A stretch of 64,000 nucleotides of DNA from assembly GCF_009797935.1 (NCBI RefSeq), contig NZ_VOLC01000017.1, positions 62,001 through 126,000 of the forward strand, read 5' to 3'. The position numbers and the translations under genes were made by a program. The stretch is from Lunatibacter salilacus. Its GTDB lineage: Bacteria; Bacteroidota; Bacteroidia; Cytophagales; Cyclobacteriaceae. Positions 54,301 through 63,625 of the stretch are shown here, piece by piece; within the stretch, counting starts at the first letter, position 1; each line of letters begins with the position of its first letter. The notes under the pieces are model-generated. The model was given only the letters and a program-made list of their open reading frames with translations. It did no database searches and had not been told where the DNA came from.

Positions 54301-55388
54301 GCAAAGTCCTCGGACACTTCTATCCAATCCAGTTCCTTGATTTTGAGTATGGCATCTTTGCCGTTTTGACCGAGGCTGATTTTATTATAGTTTACTCCAC
54401 CGCCATCATGGAAAAAATCCTGAATGGGATAGGCATAAGAGGCATTGTCGCGGGACCATTTAAAAGAAGGAATACCACTTGCACTTGGGTCATGAATCTC
54501 AACCCGATAAAGGCGGTTTTCCAAGCCTAAAAAGCCGCCGCTTTCGCCTAGTTGACAAGGGTTGGCAGGTGCCACTACGTCAACAGGTCTTGTGGTAAGC
54601 CTACCATTTGGCGCCTTCGCCAAGCTGTTCCACTGATCTATTTGGTCACCACAACCTATATTGCCTACATTGGCAAGCAACTTGACCTGAGCCATGATTT
54701 TGGAGCGCGTATCAGTATCTGGGCCGGCAAGTGCCACTTCCCTAAGTTCCGGGTCTTCAATAACAGTAACATGCCTTTCCCAGACGTCCAAATAAAACAG
54801 ATCGGTTTGACCAGCAATAGGCGTGTAGGTGCCTGAACCCGGATAGTCCGGTTGCTGTGAATAAAGCAGTAAAAGTCTTAATTTAGGATGGTTGTCACTT
54901 GCAAAGGAGGAAACATTTTGGCTAAGTGTAATTGTACCTGCTCCTATTGCTGTCACTCGTGCAATGATTCCTTCCGGTTGTTCATCGGATAGCAACTGTA
55001 CCCAGTGGTCAATGGCCAGGCTTACACCGTCTATTTTGGTGTCATCCACTGAAATTTCTGAAGGCGATGGAAAACCTCTAACTGGCAACTTGGAACCTGG
55101 GGTAGTCTCGCAAAGCAACCCACCTACGTAGAACCGGCCTGCTGCTATCAAAAGGTCCTCCGGCAACAAGCCTCCCCCAGGGTGCAGTATTTCGAAACCA
55201 CTGTTATGGATTGGAGCACCACATTCACCAATTGCATCTATGGTCCTAATACCACGCTGATGGGCGATGATGGAAATAAGCTCGTTCCAATCGGAATCCA
55301 GTTGCACACGCCCTTGTTGCTTTAGCAGGCCGCTATAATGTTTTCTTTTGGCTTTGATACCAGTGATGCGACTAAAGTCTCCTTTCAT
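51393..55388 (-). CDS. DUF6519 plus right-handed beta-helix protein of the eCIS
   Basis: The protein has 1331 residues. The N-terminal 500 or so residues match the DUF6519 type found in eCIS loci: MKGDFSRITGIKAKRKHYSG, then QQGRVQLDSDWNELISI and LYRVEIHDPS with FKWSRDNASYAYP. From about 530 to the end the sequence turns into parallel beta-helix coils (pectate-lyase/PbH1 type), with many Asn-ladder phrases such as ITDNILLGQSGILTHAAIE, IDNNTIYAGEVGIHLSG and VIEGNEIANMTLNGIAVQ. The beta-helix probably forms a fibre or receptor-binding or cell-wall-binding part attached to the baseplate. It is 102 bases downstream of the tail-protein gene. Confidence 0.82.
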   Translation of the reverse strand: MKGDFSRITGIKAKRKHYSGLLKQQGRVQLDSDWNELISIIAHQRGIRTIDAIGECGAPIHNSGFEILHPGGGLLPEDLLIAAGRFYVGGLLCETTPGSKLPVRGFPSPSEISVDDTKIDGVSLAIDHWVQLLSDEQPEGIIARVTAIGAGTITLSQNVSSFASDNHPKLRLLLLYSQQPDYPGSGTYTPIAGQTDLFYLDVWERHVTVIEDPELREVALAGPDTDTRSKIMAQVKLLANVGNIGCGDQIDQWNSLAKAPNGRLTTRPVDVVAPANPCQLGESGGFLGLENRLYRVEIHDPSASGIPSFKWSRDNASYAYPIQDFFHDGGGVNYNKISLGQNGKDAILKIKELDWIEVSEDFADLSDDSRGTFAQVLKVEGNLLTLDTNVTLHRDRPLPKIRRWDTSNQRPDELTDIVTGASYQLEDGIEIEFSGTEFKTGDYWCFSARTLTGEIEILDKEAPMGVKHHYCRLGMVTGLVGGGVEIEDCRPEFPPLTELPPTRMGGGCCTVTVGEDEEFQDIQLAVDSLNGGPGTVCIKPGVYVIDQPITVTGRDITIKGCEGKPVIINKASSPENSIVFQVSGSWDIDIHDLWCISTSGDGGKVVDVVNCLFFTLHDCLLIGAGTKEPNGVVTFQGLTINTNLYDNLILGRIGIRYDSTAEQDLNLHMNARMAQNIAFVLENGIFQAENPVMVGVDCIENLLLGFNKGLLGKPFFPKSLFKVAIDSGLYAIEEVDVEDQEDDLSFDDVSTGNTVAVVNLESYLRVSAHELSSRIVKASSVGADAFGALDGLERSLGHIIKLVGTVVDVNITDNILLGQSGILTHAAIECSIDKNLILAKSEGIEMDLFNSASIDNNLMVSGQQGIVFLGKIGNGLTITNNRITSQQTGIATIGNREFHLMQNIQIDNNTIYAGEVGIHLSGPALILMDLTLMDNSITGGKRAGIAIMGNTPPEELRQLERQRRIQRIIQRNSITVVGSGIIVGMPQCEVLDNVVNTIGIENQHSDSSWGIQIMTRGCSIVNNTIHAYLDIQQGLLPNGGIFIIIHNDLMDKELHEIDIIRNTIIGGVKNGIEIASTINGMVIEGNEIANMTLNGIAVQRHVQSVNNLRIAGNHIHDCFTPLPGDHEPWWSHAAIVLSSTSKTQIIGNRILNNARVMTEGANVFGYGAFYAEQINEIQIVDNQFTDNWGIDQRRSNHAIIHVPIRFYPANSPNIPLNEDIQISNNIIKGSNTLALEIGNYTSVVFGNFSRFWGLDSKAVISQNHFETTLNGPIVQIHLSLSIFSNNFVSCAVSDSAVSLGYGGFVMANSNVVSDPITGAGINQQIINTLQF

Positions 55389-55490
55389 AGTGGTTTCGAT
55401 TTATGCATTTGCAAGGGCGTTTCAGTTGTTTTTGAGTGGCAATGGTAAAATGATATAAAAGTTCAGTATGGCTATTCGATTGGAGGAATT

Positions 55491-57743
55491 TCAGGTCACG
55501 AAAATGACGCCAGCCTCCAACCCTAAGCGGAGGTATTCTTCCAGGACGATTTCCAGATTTGCCAGTCGTTGTGGTTGTTGGAGATAGTTGAAAACACCCA
55601 TTTCTGCTGCATTATCTGCCCCAGTGGTGATGCCTTCTGGGGTAGCGTTTGCCAACTGGCTATAGGCATGGTGGCCATATTCCTTGGAATTATAAGTTGG
55701 CAACAGCCAGTTGAGCACACGGTTTTGGATGGCGAGTTCCTCGGATAAAGTCGTTGGCCCAAGTTCCTTCCTTTCCTTTATCTGTTCCTGTATTTCTAAT
55801 TCTGGTTGGCAGCGGAAACGCCGTGGTGTTTGAGACCCTAAGGGCACATAACTGAACCGCACACATCCCTTTTGGCGCCGTGCAATATCCAGGCTCTCGT
55901 TGAAGATGCAGTTTCCGGCATCAAGGGACTCAGATTCTACCATTCCGAAGACGGTACAATTTTGTAGACCCAGATGACCCTCCGGAACGGATAGGGCCGT
56001 TCCAGCATTATTATCAACAATGGATTCTTCTAAATTCACCAGTGCCCCTATGGATGCTACATTAATGGCACCACAGATGGACTGACCGATAGAAAACTCC
56101 AAAATGCCTGTTTGTGGAGCTATTTCCGCCCCTCCCTTGGTTGGTACCAGCGTACTATGCCGTATACTACAGGTTTTCAGGTTACCATTATTTACTGACA
56201 GCTTGCCATCCAGCAGTATTCCATTTATAAAAAAACTCCCCCCACTTAATGATGTTGCCGGTGCTGTGCCATCTATTTCGAGGTTCCTGATGATGGTTGG
56301 CCTGAGGTCTTCCGGATTGAAGGTTCCCGGTATCCTGGTAGGCACTCCTTCCAAATCCACTACCGGCCAGTCCGCAGCAATAATGCATAGCTGTTTGCCT
56401 TCGGCTATGAGTAGGGAAGTCAGCCCAACGGTCTCCTGGTAGGAGCGGTTGTCCATAATGGTAATCAGTCCACTGCGAATAGTACTGTCCAAACTATTCC
56501 AGTCGTCTATGGCTTCTTGGAGTGTTTCGTAAATTGGCTCCGATTGTACGCTATTTTTGTCCTTGCTTATTCCAACATGCCAATCGAAATCGGTATCTTT
56601 TACCTCATCGATTGAAAGTTTCCGATCGTAGGGGCCACCTCCTATGTCTCCACTGAAGCCATAGCTAAAATTGCCCAACAAATGCGCACCACCGATCGGG
56701 TTTGATAAAACAATTCTACCCAGCACAGGATCAACTGCCGCGGAAATTGGTCTGACCACATCCTGATATCCTGTGCCCGGCACGTAGACCTGGTAGGTTT
56801 TGGACATAGGAGGAACCCTCCAATCGGATAGGTTACAAATGGCAATTTCTTCTGTTGGGATGGCTGAAGGTGGGCTTCCGGTCGATTGGGTGAATAATTG
56901 AAAAACGGTCGGGTAGGTTGGTTCAAAGAACTGATAAATCGGCGATCTTCCTTTAGAAATTGCTTCTCTTGCCGTCTCCAGTTCATCATGTAATATGCGG
57001 CGTCTCAGCAATCCGGGTACATTCACCTCTTCAGCTAGATGAACAATATTGTTTTCTGTCTGGGGATTGTTGAAAAGGTGGGTGTCTATTCCCAAGGGGC
57101 TAAAAGTATAAGCTTCGTCTGGTATGCCCGCTTGGGGACCAACTTTTTTTGCATCGACCATCCTCAATTGATATGATTGCAAACGCCACAGGTAAATGCC
57201 AATGTTTTGGATTTTGTATTTGCCCATGCCAACTGATATGCGCCCCACTTCCACAGAATGGCTCTGTTGATCAAAAGCGGTGTTGATGAGGTCAAGCCGG
57301 TTCATCCCGCGAAGGTCGGGGGTTGCCGTGCAATGTAACCTTAGGTGGTTGAGGTTTTGGGTCGCTGACAGCAATTGGAAAAATTCCACTGCCTTTGAGC
57401 GCCAGCCGGTAACATCCAAGGCCAATTGCTCCAAAACGGGCAGGGTTCCCTTTCTTCTCCTGTAGGCCAATGTATTTGCCACGTAAGCCCGTCTACTAAA
57501 TGAAGCACCGGCAATTTCATGTATGTTTTTGACACCCAACAGGTCGCCGATATAGGGAACAACCCATTCCTCGCAGGTTTCAATAAACCAGTTTTCGTAC
57601 TGTTGGCTGATATGGTCCTCAACAATACCCCCTTCCCTTGCCAGGATTTCGATAAAAGCCTGCAATGGAAGACCCTGCTCATCGTCCAGAGTCCGGTAAT
57701 AAGCAGGGAGCAGGTCGTAAAGGAAATTGGTATCGATTTTCAT
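55491..57743 (-). CDS. Phage tail protein I-like baseplate component of the eCIS
   Basis: The protein has 750 residues. The N terminus (FLYDLLPAYYRTLDDEQGLP, then ILAREGGIVEDHISQQYENW and VVPYIGDLLGV) follows the tail-protein-I family, which links baseplate wedges to fibres. The region KGTLPVLEQLALDVTGWRSK fits the same fold. The middle and C-terminal parts include beta-rich repeats (about 480-620) that could be a small beta-helix. The gene lies 9 bases downstream of the large baseplate gene. The equivalent in the antifeeding prophage is probably Afp12, by position and N-terminal motif. Confidence 0.82.
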   Translation of the reverse strand: MKIDTNFLYDLLPAYYRTLDDEQGLPLQAFIEILAREGGIVEDHISQQYENWFIETCEEWVVPYIGDLLGVKNIHEIAGASFSRRAYVANTLAYRRRKGTLPVLEQLALDVTGWRSKAVEFFQLLSATQNLNHLRLHCTATPDLRGMNRLDLINTAFDQQSHSVEVGRISVGMGKYKIQNIGIYLWRLQSYQLRMVDAKKVGPQAGIPDEAYTFSPLGIDTHLFNNPQTENNIVHLAEEVNVPGLLRRRILHDELETAREAISKGRSPIYQFFEPTYPTVFQLFTQSTGSPPSAIPTEEIAICNLSDWRVPPMSKTYQVYVPGTGYQDVVRPISAAVDPVLGRIVLSNPIGGAHLLGNFSYGFSGDIGGGPYDRKLSIDEVKDTDFDWHVGISKDKNSVQSEPIYETLQEAIDDWNSLDSTIRSGLITIMDNRSYQETVGLTSLLIAEGKQLCIIAADWPVVDLEGVPTRIPGTFNPEDLRPTIIRNLEIDGTAPATSLSGGSFFINGILLDGKLSVNNGNLKTCSIRHSTLVPTKGGAEIAPQTGILEFSIGQSICGAINVASIGALVNLEESIVDNNAGTALSVPEGHLGLQNCTVFGMVESESLDAGNCIFNESLDIARRQKGCVRFSYVPLGSQTPRRFRCQPELEIQEQIKERKELGPTTLSEELAIQNRVLNWLLPTYNSKEYGHHAYSQLANATPEGITTGADNAAEMGVFNYLQQPQRLANLEIVLEEYLRLGLEAGVIFVT

Positions 57744-57752
57744 GGAAAGTAC

Positions 57753-60500
57753 TTAAGCCATTTGGTTGATTTCTATGCTTTCGGGGTCAATCTGTAGGAG
57801 TTGAGCGGGCAGGATGGCACCTCCTGCCCATCTTGACTTGCGGGACATTAACAAAAAATGAGGGCTGGAAAATGGGTTTTGGCCACCGATTTGATCCAGG
57901 TCGACAGCAATCACCCCTTCAACAGTTTGAATAGCAGCAATGACCTCGCTTGGCGTTACGCTTTGCCCAAAGTTCCTTGATCTGAAATTGAAGCTGGAAA
58001 CCAACATTTCCCTTATCTTGGTTTTTACCTTGTCCTCCAAGTAATCTTGGTGAATTTTAACTTTGGCAATGACGTTGAATAGCAGCTTTTCAAATGAATT
58101 GATGACAACCGGAAAGTTTTCATGCCGGGCATCGTCAATGGCCTTCAGCAATCTGGTTTTTAGTGAATCGTCAATTGCTCCCTCGCTGGCAGAGGCGACA
58201 GTGAGGTGTACAATGCGAACTTCCCCTTTCCACATTAAATCTGCCCGGGCTTTTCCGATGCCAGCATAAGCATTTGCAAAATTTTCGTAGTCCAATACCG
58301 AAACAATTCTATCCAGGGTGAGTACGGTCAATGGGGAATTGCTCCGGATATTCTCTATGGCCTCAGGTTCGTCGGCACCGGTTGCAGGCAGTGGATTTAT
58401 CACAGACTTGATGCCTAATTGTGGTGTCATTAACAGAGATAGCTCTCCGGCTTTAACTTCCCCCTCCATTCCAATGCCTACCCTGTATTTGGCCCTGATA
58501 TTTCCAGACCCTGAGGGCAATCTTGCACCTGTGATACCATCGCCGAACTGTATGCTTGTAGTTCCATCATCCTCTGCCCTGGTGACGAAGCCCCTGTCAT
58601 TGGTCGATTTGCCATATAGCGTTGGGAATTCTTTCCATTTGATGTTGTTGACCCTGATTTCAAGTGTTGTTGCATGTCCGGTAGTGGTATCGGAAGAGGG
58701 AATATAAGTCAGCGGTTTTTGCTTTAATTTGAATTTTTGGAAAAACAGTGAACCGTATCCACTGCCCAGAATCTCTGACTTGGTCTCGCCATGTGTAGCA
58801 AGCGCTATGTTAGCATTGATTTCCACAGTGTGTCTTAGATAAACATTCGAAAGTGATACTTTCAATTTGATTTTGTCCGGACCTTCTATTTTTTCGATTT
58901 CACAAAGTTCGCTTACGATTTTAGGTTTATTTAAGGAGGTTGCGGGTTCTGGAGCATTAGTGGTTCTTGGAAGTTCGTAGGGAATCAGATCTTTATGCAA
59001 TGCTTCCAGATACCCTTCTGAATTGTTATACCGAACAATCCACTTGATTTTCCCATTGTCCAATTGGATTGGGGTTTGTAGCACATCCAAGATTACTCCT
59101 GTTTTAAGGTGGATTGAAGATGAACCGGTAGGGTAAAAGGTAAGGTTTTTGGTTACCACATTGATTGTGCTTCCTGTTCTGACATATTGCTCTCTTGGTG
59201 TTACCTGTACCTGTTTCAATAATTGGCCTCTCAAAATCAGAAACTGGCCTTCCCTGAGTTCTGGTTGTTCTTTGTCAAGTTCTATAATATTGCCAAAAAC
59301 GGGGGACAAAATCGGTGCTTTTGCAAGTTCTAATAATTCACTCTGTGCCAGTACAACTGTGTCTCTAAGGGGGAAATCCTTAAGGTTCTCATCCGTATCC
59401 AACAGTAATTTTGATGATTTTGAGGCAAGGGAAAAATTGGTTTGAGCACCGTCCGTAGCTTCTTTTACCCTGTACAATTCTGCGTAGTCAGGTTCTATCA
59501 AGGCCAACCAGCTATCGGTTAATATTTTTGGATAAATAGCATCCAGAAAAATGGTTTTACTTGAAGGATTGGTGATTTCAAAATTCGCCCATTCAATTGG
59601 GCTTGTTGATTCATTTACCATTGATGTATCAATGACCGAGGTCAATAGTCTTACGTCAGGTGCATTATACCCAAACAATGCGGCCCGCTGTCTGAACACA
59701 TAGACTTTTACCATATTGGATGAAAGGTTTACCAATGGTATTTCATGACCTAGGCCTTCTCGCCATGTTATTAGGGTGTGTTTTTTTTTTACATCAACTG
59801 TTACGGATTCTACGGTATTGATGTCCCATCTTTCACTTCCAGGATTGGCGATTCGCTCATCTCCTACAACCAAAATCAGGTCGCCAATCTGCAATTGGGT
59901 ACTTGTCCCTTGCAAGTACAACTGGGTGCTCCCTTTTATCAGAAGCTGCGTTTCACTTAGTTTTGGTTTTATGGCATTCCACTGGGTCCTGGCTCGAATC
60001 TCCTCAATGGTCTCGAAAATTTGGGGCTTCTCGTCCTGTCCTGGAATGCTTTGCACCTTCATGCCTATTGGTGCGATGGCTTCCAGGGGCGCTCCGGGCG
60101 CTTCTTCCATTGAAAATGCAAGCCAAGTGCTTGCTGCCACTCCGGGATTGGGGCGGTAGCTGATATGCCTTGCCAATTCAACCAACGACAACCGCTCCAC
60201 CGCAGTCCGAAGATATCCTTCGTTGAGGAAGCGCTCGTTGTAAAAAGTAAGCACATCAAGCACGGTTGCCCAAGCATCTATCAAGGCAATTGTATGGTCG
60301 TTATTTTCACGGGTCGTAAGTTGTCGAAGTATTTCCGACTCGGACAGACCCCGCAGCATGGATTCCTTGAAAGTTCCGTGTGTTCCAATTCGGAACATCA
60401 GCGCACTAAGTCCGGTATCATTGTGAATTATCTGCGGGGTAAGAAATTCCACTCCCCTACAGCATCCACAGTTGTCCAATGTTTTTTCAATTGAGTTCAT
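57753..60500 (-). CDS. Putative baseplate assembly protein (J-like, 915 residues)
   Basis: The protein has 915 residues. The N terminus contains NTGLSALMFRIGTHGTFKES and IALIDAWATVLDVLTFYNER, typical of the large putative baseplate assembly proteins of eCIS loci. The C-terminal third carries gpJ features: IQFGDGITGARLPSGSGNIR and ANAYAGIGKARADLMWKGE, then a stretch on successive beta hairpins (VIAKVKIHQDYLEDKVK). The start overlaps the stop of the upstream gene by four bases (ATGA), so translation is coupled. The two adjacent J-like proteins probably form the baseplate wedge heteromer. Confidence 0.85.
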   Translation of the reverse strand: MNSIEKTLDNCGCCRGVEFLTPQIIHNDTGLSALMFRIGTHGTFKESMLRGLSESEILRQLTTRENNDHTIALIDAWATVLDVLTFYNERFLNEGYLRTAVERLSLVELARHISYRPNPGVAASTWLAFSMEEAPGAPLEAIAPIGMKVQSIPGQDEKPQIFETIEEIRARTQWNAIKPKLSETQLLIKGSTQLYLQGTSTQLQIGDLILVVGDERIANPGSERWDINTVESVTVDVKKKHTLITWREGLGHEIPLVNLSSNMVKVYVFRQRAALFGYNAPDVRLLTSVIDTSMVNESTSPIEWANFEITNPSSKTIFLDAIYPKILTDSWLALIEPDYAELYRVKEATDGAQTNFSLASKSSKLLLDTDENLKDFPLRDTVVLAQSELLELAKAPILSPVFGNIIELDKEQPELREGQFLILRGQLLKQVQVTPREQYVRTGSTINVVTKNLTFYPTGSSSIHLKTGVILDVLQTPIQLDNGKIKWIVRYNNSEGYLEALHKDLIPYELPRTTNAPEPATSLNKPKIVSELCEIEKIEGPDKIKLKVSLSNVYLRHTVEINANIALATHGETKSEILGSGYGSLFFQKFKLKQKPLTYIPSSDTTTGHATTLEIRVNNIKWKEFPTLYGKSTNDRGFVTRAEDDGTTSIQFGDGITGARLPSGSGNIRAKYRVGIGMEGEVKAGELSLLMTPQLGIKSVINPLPATGADEPEAIENIRSNSPLTVLTLDRIVSVLDYENFANAYAGIGKARADLMWKGEVRIVHLTVASASEGAIDDSLKTRLLKAIDDARHENFPVVINSFEKLLFNVIAKVKIHQDYLEDKVKTKIREMLVSSFNFRSRNFGQSVTPSEVIAAIQTVEGVIAVDLDQIGGQNPFSSPHFLLMSRKSRWAGGAILPAQLLQIDPESIEINQMA

Positions 60501-62920
60501 AATCCGCCATACATATAAAAATTGATTTTTCCGTTCTCGGGAAAGTTGGGGTCGTTGTCCAGCCTGATTATTTCACTCTCTTTCGGCATCAGCCTGCCAT
60601 TTGTTATCTCCTGATTTGCTGGCCTGCCCTGCCGCTTAAGGGTTTTCATTTCAACTGAAGCAACACCCTCAACGGCCATTGCCCGTTGGTAAATGGCGCT
60701 CAGGTAAACAGGTTGTCCGAAGGTGAATTCGTCTGGATGGAAAAAGCCCTTTTTAAAGTTGGGCAGGTCAAAACTGCTGAATTCTTCCAATAGGTTTTCT
60801 TTGACATTGCTCCTAAAATAGCCGGAGTTTACGCAAACATTCAATTCAATTTCCAATGATACAAATACAGGTGGTCGAATTTCAAGGTCATAGCCAGCCA
60901 TTCGGTATTTTTCGAGGTGATCATATATTTCCTGTTTGAACTCTTTGTCGATTTCCAATCCATTCCTGCGGTCTATTGTCAAAAAAACAGTGTGCCAGCT
61001 CCCGGTCCACCTAAAGTTTGCCATAGCTTTTTGCACTTGTTGATGCAACTCTGTTTTAGCCACATAGTCGGCTTCAGTTACGGCCCTTTCTTGGGTCTTG
61101 AAAGCTTCAGGTGCATATTGGCGCACCTCTTCTATAGTTTCCGGTTGTTTGCCTCCCTGAGCAGGAAGAGGGTTTCGCACTTTCAGCATACCCGCTTGGG
61201 GCCACAATACCCTACCTAATGAGTCGGACCCGACATTTCCTTCAAGCCCGTTGCCTATTCTGTACCTGGCTTTGGGCTGAAAGCCCTGTCCCGGTTTTTT
61301 GCCTAAGATATCGTCCCCAAACCGGATACGTACGGTATGGTCTGTTTCTATTTCTGCTACAAACTCATTGGTGAAACGGTCGCTGGCCAACAAGTCGCGC
61401 TTGGCTTTCCAAACCTCGGTGCCATTCAAGAGTTCAATTGCAGGATTCGCTTGATGGGGGTTTTGATGGAGTACCCTGGAAGCTGGGCCCTCAATTGGAT
61501 AGGCTGCGTGCACCGTGACGCCAATGTCGGGCAACAGTGGCCTGAAAAGCCCTTTTTCAGAAGCAGATTCAGGAATTAATTTTTCTGCCTCAACGGTTAT
61601 GCCATGGTCTGCAAGCACCACATTGCCCCTTGCCACGCTCAATCCTTGAATCATTACTCCTTGGATGATTGCACTTACGCAAAGTGGAAATGGAAGCGCG
61701 TCTTCTTCCTGCCATAAGATTTCACAGACCTCAATGCCGTTCAGTACATCTTGTTTTTTCTCGACACTTTCCAACCGAACCGGATGGCGATGGGTAGGAT
61801 CGGCATCGGCTATAAGTCCAGTCGTAGGGCCAATCACTTCCTCCAATATCAGTACCTGTCCTTTTTCCAGGAATAAATCCTGTTGCCCCTTATTGTATAA
61901 AGTCGCACTGGTAGATCCCTTTGGCAAGCAACAGCTTGTGTCGTCCCAAGTATAAAAATCAATTTTGTTCTGCGATTGGTGAAGGGTTATTCCGTCCACT
62001 GATTCAAAGACAATCACGCCTCTTTCATGCAGCTTTTTATCAAGGTCATTTGGGTGTATGCTTATTTCGTTTCCATTCCCTTTGGTTAGCAAAATGGTAT
62101 GCGCTGGCAAGTTTGCCCCATCAGTACTACTTCCGGATTCCACCTCAAAGGTTAGCCAGGTCCTGGCGTTGCAGCCGTCGTGCACATGATAGTCCAATAG
62201 CCTGGCATGACGTCTTGCGGAAATCCTCTTTCTGGATTTAAACAGGTATGCCTCGGTTGCCACCGCATCCTGGTAATAACTTAGGTGGTCGCCTGTATAG
62301 GCAAGTATTTCAACCAAGGCAATCTGTAGGTCGGCGGCATTTCTTTCTGTCCAATCCGGGGTCAGAAGGCTCAATCTGTCTAACATCAAATGTCTGAAAC
62401 TCGCATAATCCTTTGCCAAATAGTCAATCCTTGGTTCAATCGGCACTACCTCATAGCAGTTGTCCTTGGTTTTACAGTCAAAGTCGCTGGGGCAACCTGC
62501 CTTGAAAGAAAACGCAACAAACGCCAACTGGGCATCAAAATCAGCCGGAGGGGATATATCAGTAGGTGACGCAACAAGCCTGAAAATGTACATGGAAAAA
62601 TCCCCCGCATTGTCAACCTGTATGGTCAGTACCTCATTGACGGAGGCAACCGACACCACCTTGATGTTTTGGATTCTTGTACCCCCTTCAATTTTTATGT
62701 TATCTAAGGCAAGCGGTGGTCCAGTGGGCACTCCGCCAACATCCCCAGGCAAGGGCCGAAGAAAGTGGATTTCAAGAGTTTTTTGGTCAAAAGAATCCAC
62801 CTCCAAATAATCAATGCCGTTTAGCGCATTAAGACCCGGTCCCAAAGGGCTATTGATTACCCGGATTCGCCTTGTTTGATTTTTGCAGTAGTATTGCATG
62901 GCGTCAATAAACTCTTTCAA
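60497..62920 (-). CDS. Putative baseplate assembly protein (gpJ/Afp11-like, 807 residues)
   Basis: The protein has 807 residues. The N-terminal half has YLAKDYASFRHLMLDRLSLL and LQIALVEILAYTGDHLSYYQ, strong signatures of eCIS Afp11-type baseplate proteins. The C-terminal half has VRIRFGDDILGKKPGQGFQ, YRIGNGLEGNVGSDSLGR and AVTEADYVAKTE, typical of gpJ. It overlaps the gp25-like gene by 17 bases at its start and the next baseplate gene by four bases at its end. Baseplate genes of this pair are diagnostic of contractile injection systems and distinguish them from simple phage remnants. Confidence 0.88.
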   Translation of the reverse strand: MKEFIDAMQYYCKNQTRRIRVINSPLGPGLNALNGIDYLEVDSFDQKTLEIHFLRPLPGDVGGVPTGPPLALDNIKIEGGTRIQNIKVVSVASVNEVLTIQVDNAGDFSMYIFRLVASPTDISPPADFDAQLAFVAFSFKAGCPSDFDCKTKDNCYEVVPIEPRIDYLAKDYASFRHLMLDRLSLLTPDWTERNAADLQIALVEILAYTGDHLSYYQDAVATEAYLFKSRKRISARRHARLLDYHVHDGCNARTWLTFEVESGSSTDGANLPAHTILLTKGNGNEISIHPNDLDKKLHERGVIVFESVDGITLHQSQNKIDFYTWDDTSCCLPKGSTSATLYNKGQQDLFLEKGQVLILEEVIGPTTGLIADADPTHRHPVRLESVEKKQDVLNGIEVCEILWQEEDALPFPLCVSAIIQGVMIQGLSVARGNVVLADHGITVEAEKLIPESASEKGLFRPLLPDIGVTVHAAYPIEGPASRVLHQNPHQANPAIELLNGTEVWKAKRDLLASDRFTNEFVAEIETDHTVRIRFGDDILGKKPGQGFQPKARYRIGNGLEGNVGSDSLGRVLWPQAGMLKVRNPLPAQGGKQPETIEEVRQYAPEAFKTQERAVTEADYVAKTELHQQVQKAMANFRWTGSWHTVFLTIDRRNGLEIDKEFKQEIYDHLEKYRMAGYDLEIRPPVFVSLEIELNVCVNSGYFRSNVKENLLEEFSSFDLPNFKKGFFHPDEFTFGQPVYLSAIYQRAMAVEGVASVEMKTLKRQGRPANQEITNGRLMPKESEIIRLDNDPNFPENGKINFYMYGGL

Positions 62921-63260
62921 AAACTGCTTCCATAATGGCTGTCATCCCTATCTCAGAATATTGAATTTGGACCTGTAATGTAGAATCCAGGATTTCAATC
63001 CTTACTTCTTCTACTTCGATTTCCTCACTCAACCATTCCAGTAGTGCTCCCTTCACCAAGAATTGAAGAGTAGAAATCAGTTCCAAACTGTTCGGTTCAA
63101 ATACCAATTGGTTTAATCCACAACCGAATGTAGGCCTGTTTACCCTCTCCCCAGGAGAAGTGAAAAGCACTTGTTTGATCATGTCCCGAATATGGTCACT
63201 TCGGTCTGTGGTATCCGTCCGCCCGTTGACCCTAACCTGGTATGGAAAATTAATGTTCAT
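62904..63260 (-). CDS. GPW/gp25-family baseplate wedge protein
   Basis: This 118-residue protein shows the gp25 signature: KQVLFTSPGERVNRPTFGCG followed by LVFEPN. The conserved EPR-like core is represented by the SPGER/RPTFG segment. Length is normal. gp25 proteins sit at the sheath-baseplate interface and start sheath assembly. Position between the PAAR and J-like genes matches antifeeding-prophage gene order (Afp9). Confidence 0.92.
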   Translation of the reverse strand: MNINFPYQVRVNGRTDTTDRSDHIRDMIKQVLFTSPGERVNRPTFGCGLNQLVFEPNSLELISTLQFLVKGALLEWLSEEIEVEEVRIEILDSTLQVQIQYSEIGMTAIMEAVFERVY

Positions 63261-63292
63261 GTGCGTTAAAAAGGGACATCCAATTGTTTAAA

Positions 63293-63613
63293 TTAAACTC
63301 CTGTGACCCTGGTTTGCGTAGCTACGATAAGTAGAGGGGTTCCGTTTGGTGTGCAATTAGCCTGGCTGTCCAGTAGAAGGACAGGCATCCCATTTGCGGT
63401 AATGCGGGAAGCAGCAGTGATCCATTGAGCAGTGATGCATGGCACATGACTATTGCCTACGTGAAACGGGCAGGCAGAAATAGAATAGGGTGATGGTTTC
63501 ATCACAATGGGATTGCCCATCAGGGTAACCCGTTCGTTTGTGACTGTAGGCACGGCCTGCCCGCCATGCGTGCATTTTACGGTCGCTCCAAGATGTAGCA
63601 AAAATCCTGGCAT
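63293..63613 (-). CDS. PAAR-like spike-tip protein
   Basis: This 106-residue protein starts MPGFLLHLGATVKCTHGGQA. It has four spread Cys residues (CTHGG, CPF, PCITAQW, CTPNGTPL), a His-containing second site, and repeating short strands ending LLIVATQTRVTGV. PAAR-repeat proteins fold to a cone capped by a zinc ion and sharpen the spike tip. The gene lies directly after the spike gene (12 bases), as expected for Afp8-Afp10 order. Confidence 0.85.
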   Translation of the reverse strand: MPGFLLHLGATVKCTHGGQAVPTVTNERVTLMGNPIVMKPSPYSISACPFHVGNSHVPCITAQWITAASRITANGMPVLLLDSQANCTPNGTPLLIVATQTRVTGV

Positions 63614-63625
63614 ATAAGAAAATGT

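Noticed and set aside
51813-62810. Plus-strand ORFs up to 163 codons opposite the baseplate genes
   Set aside because: All lie antisense to intact eCIS frames and show no domain.
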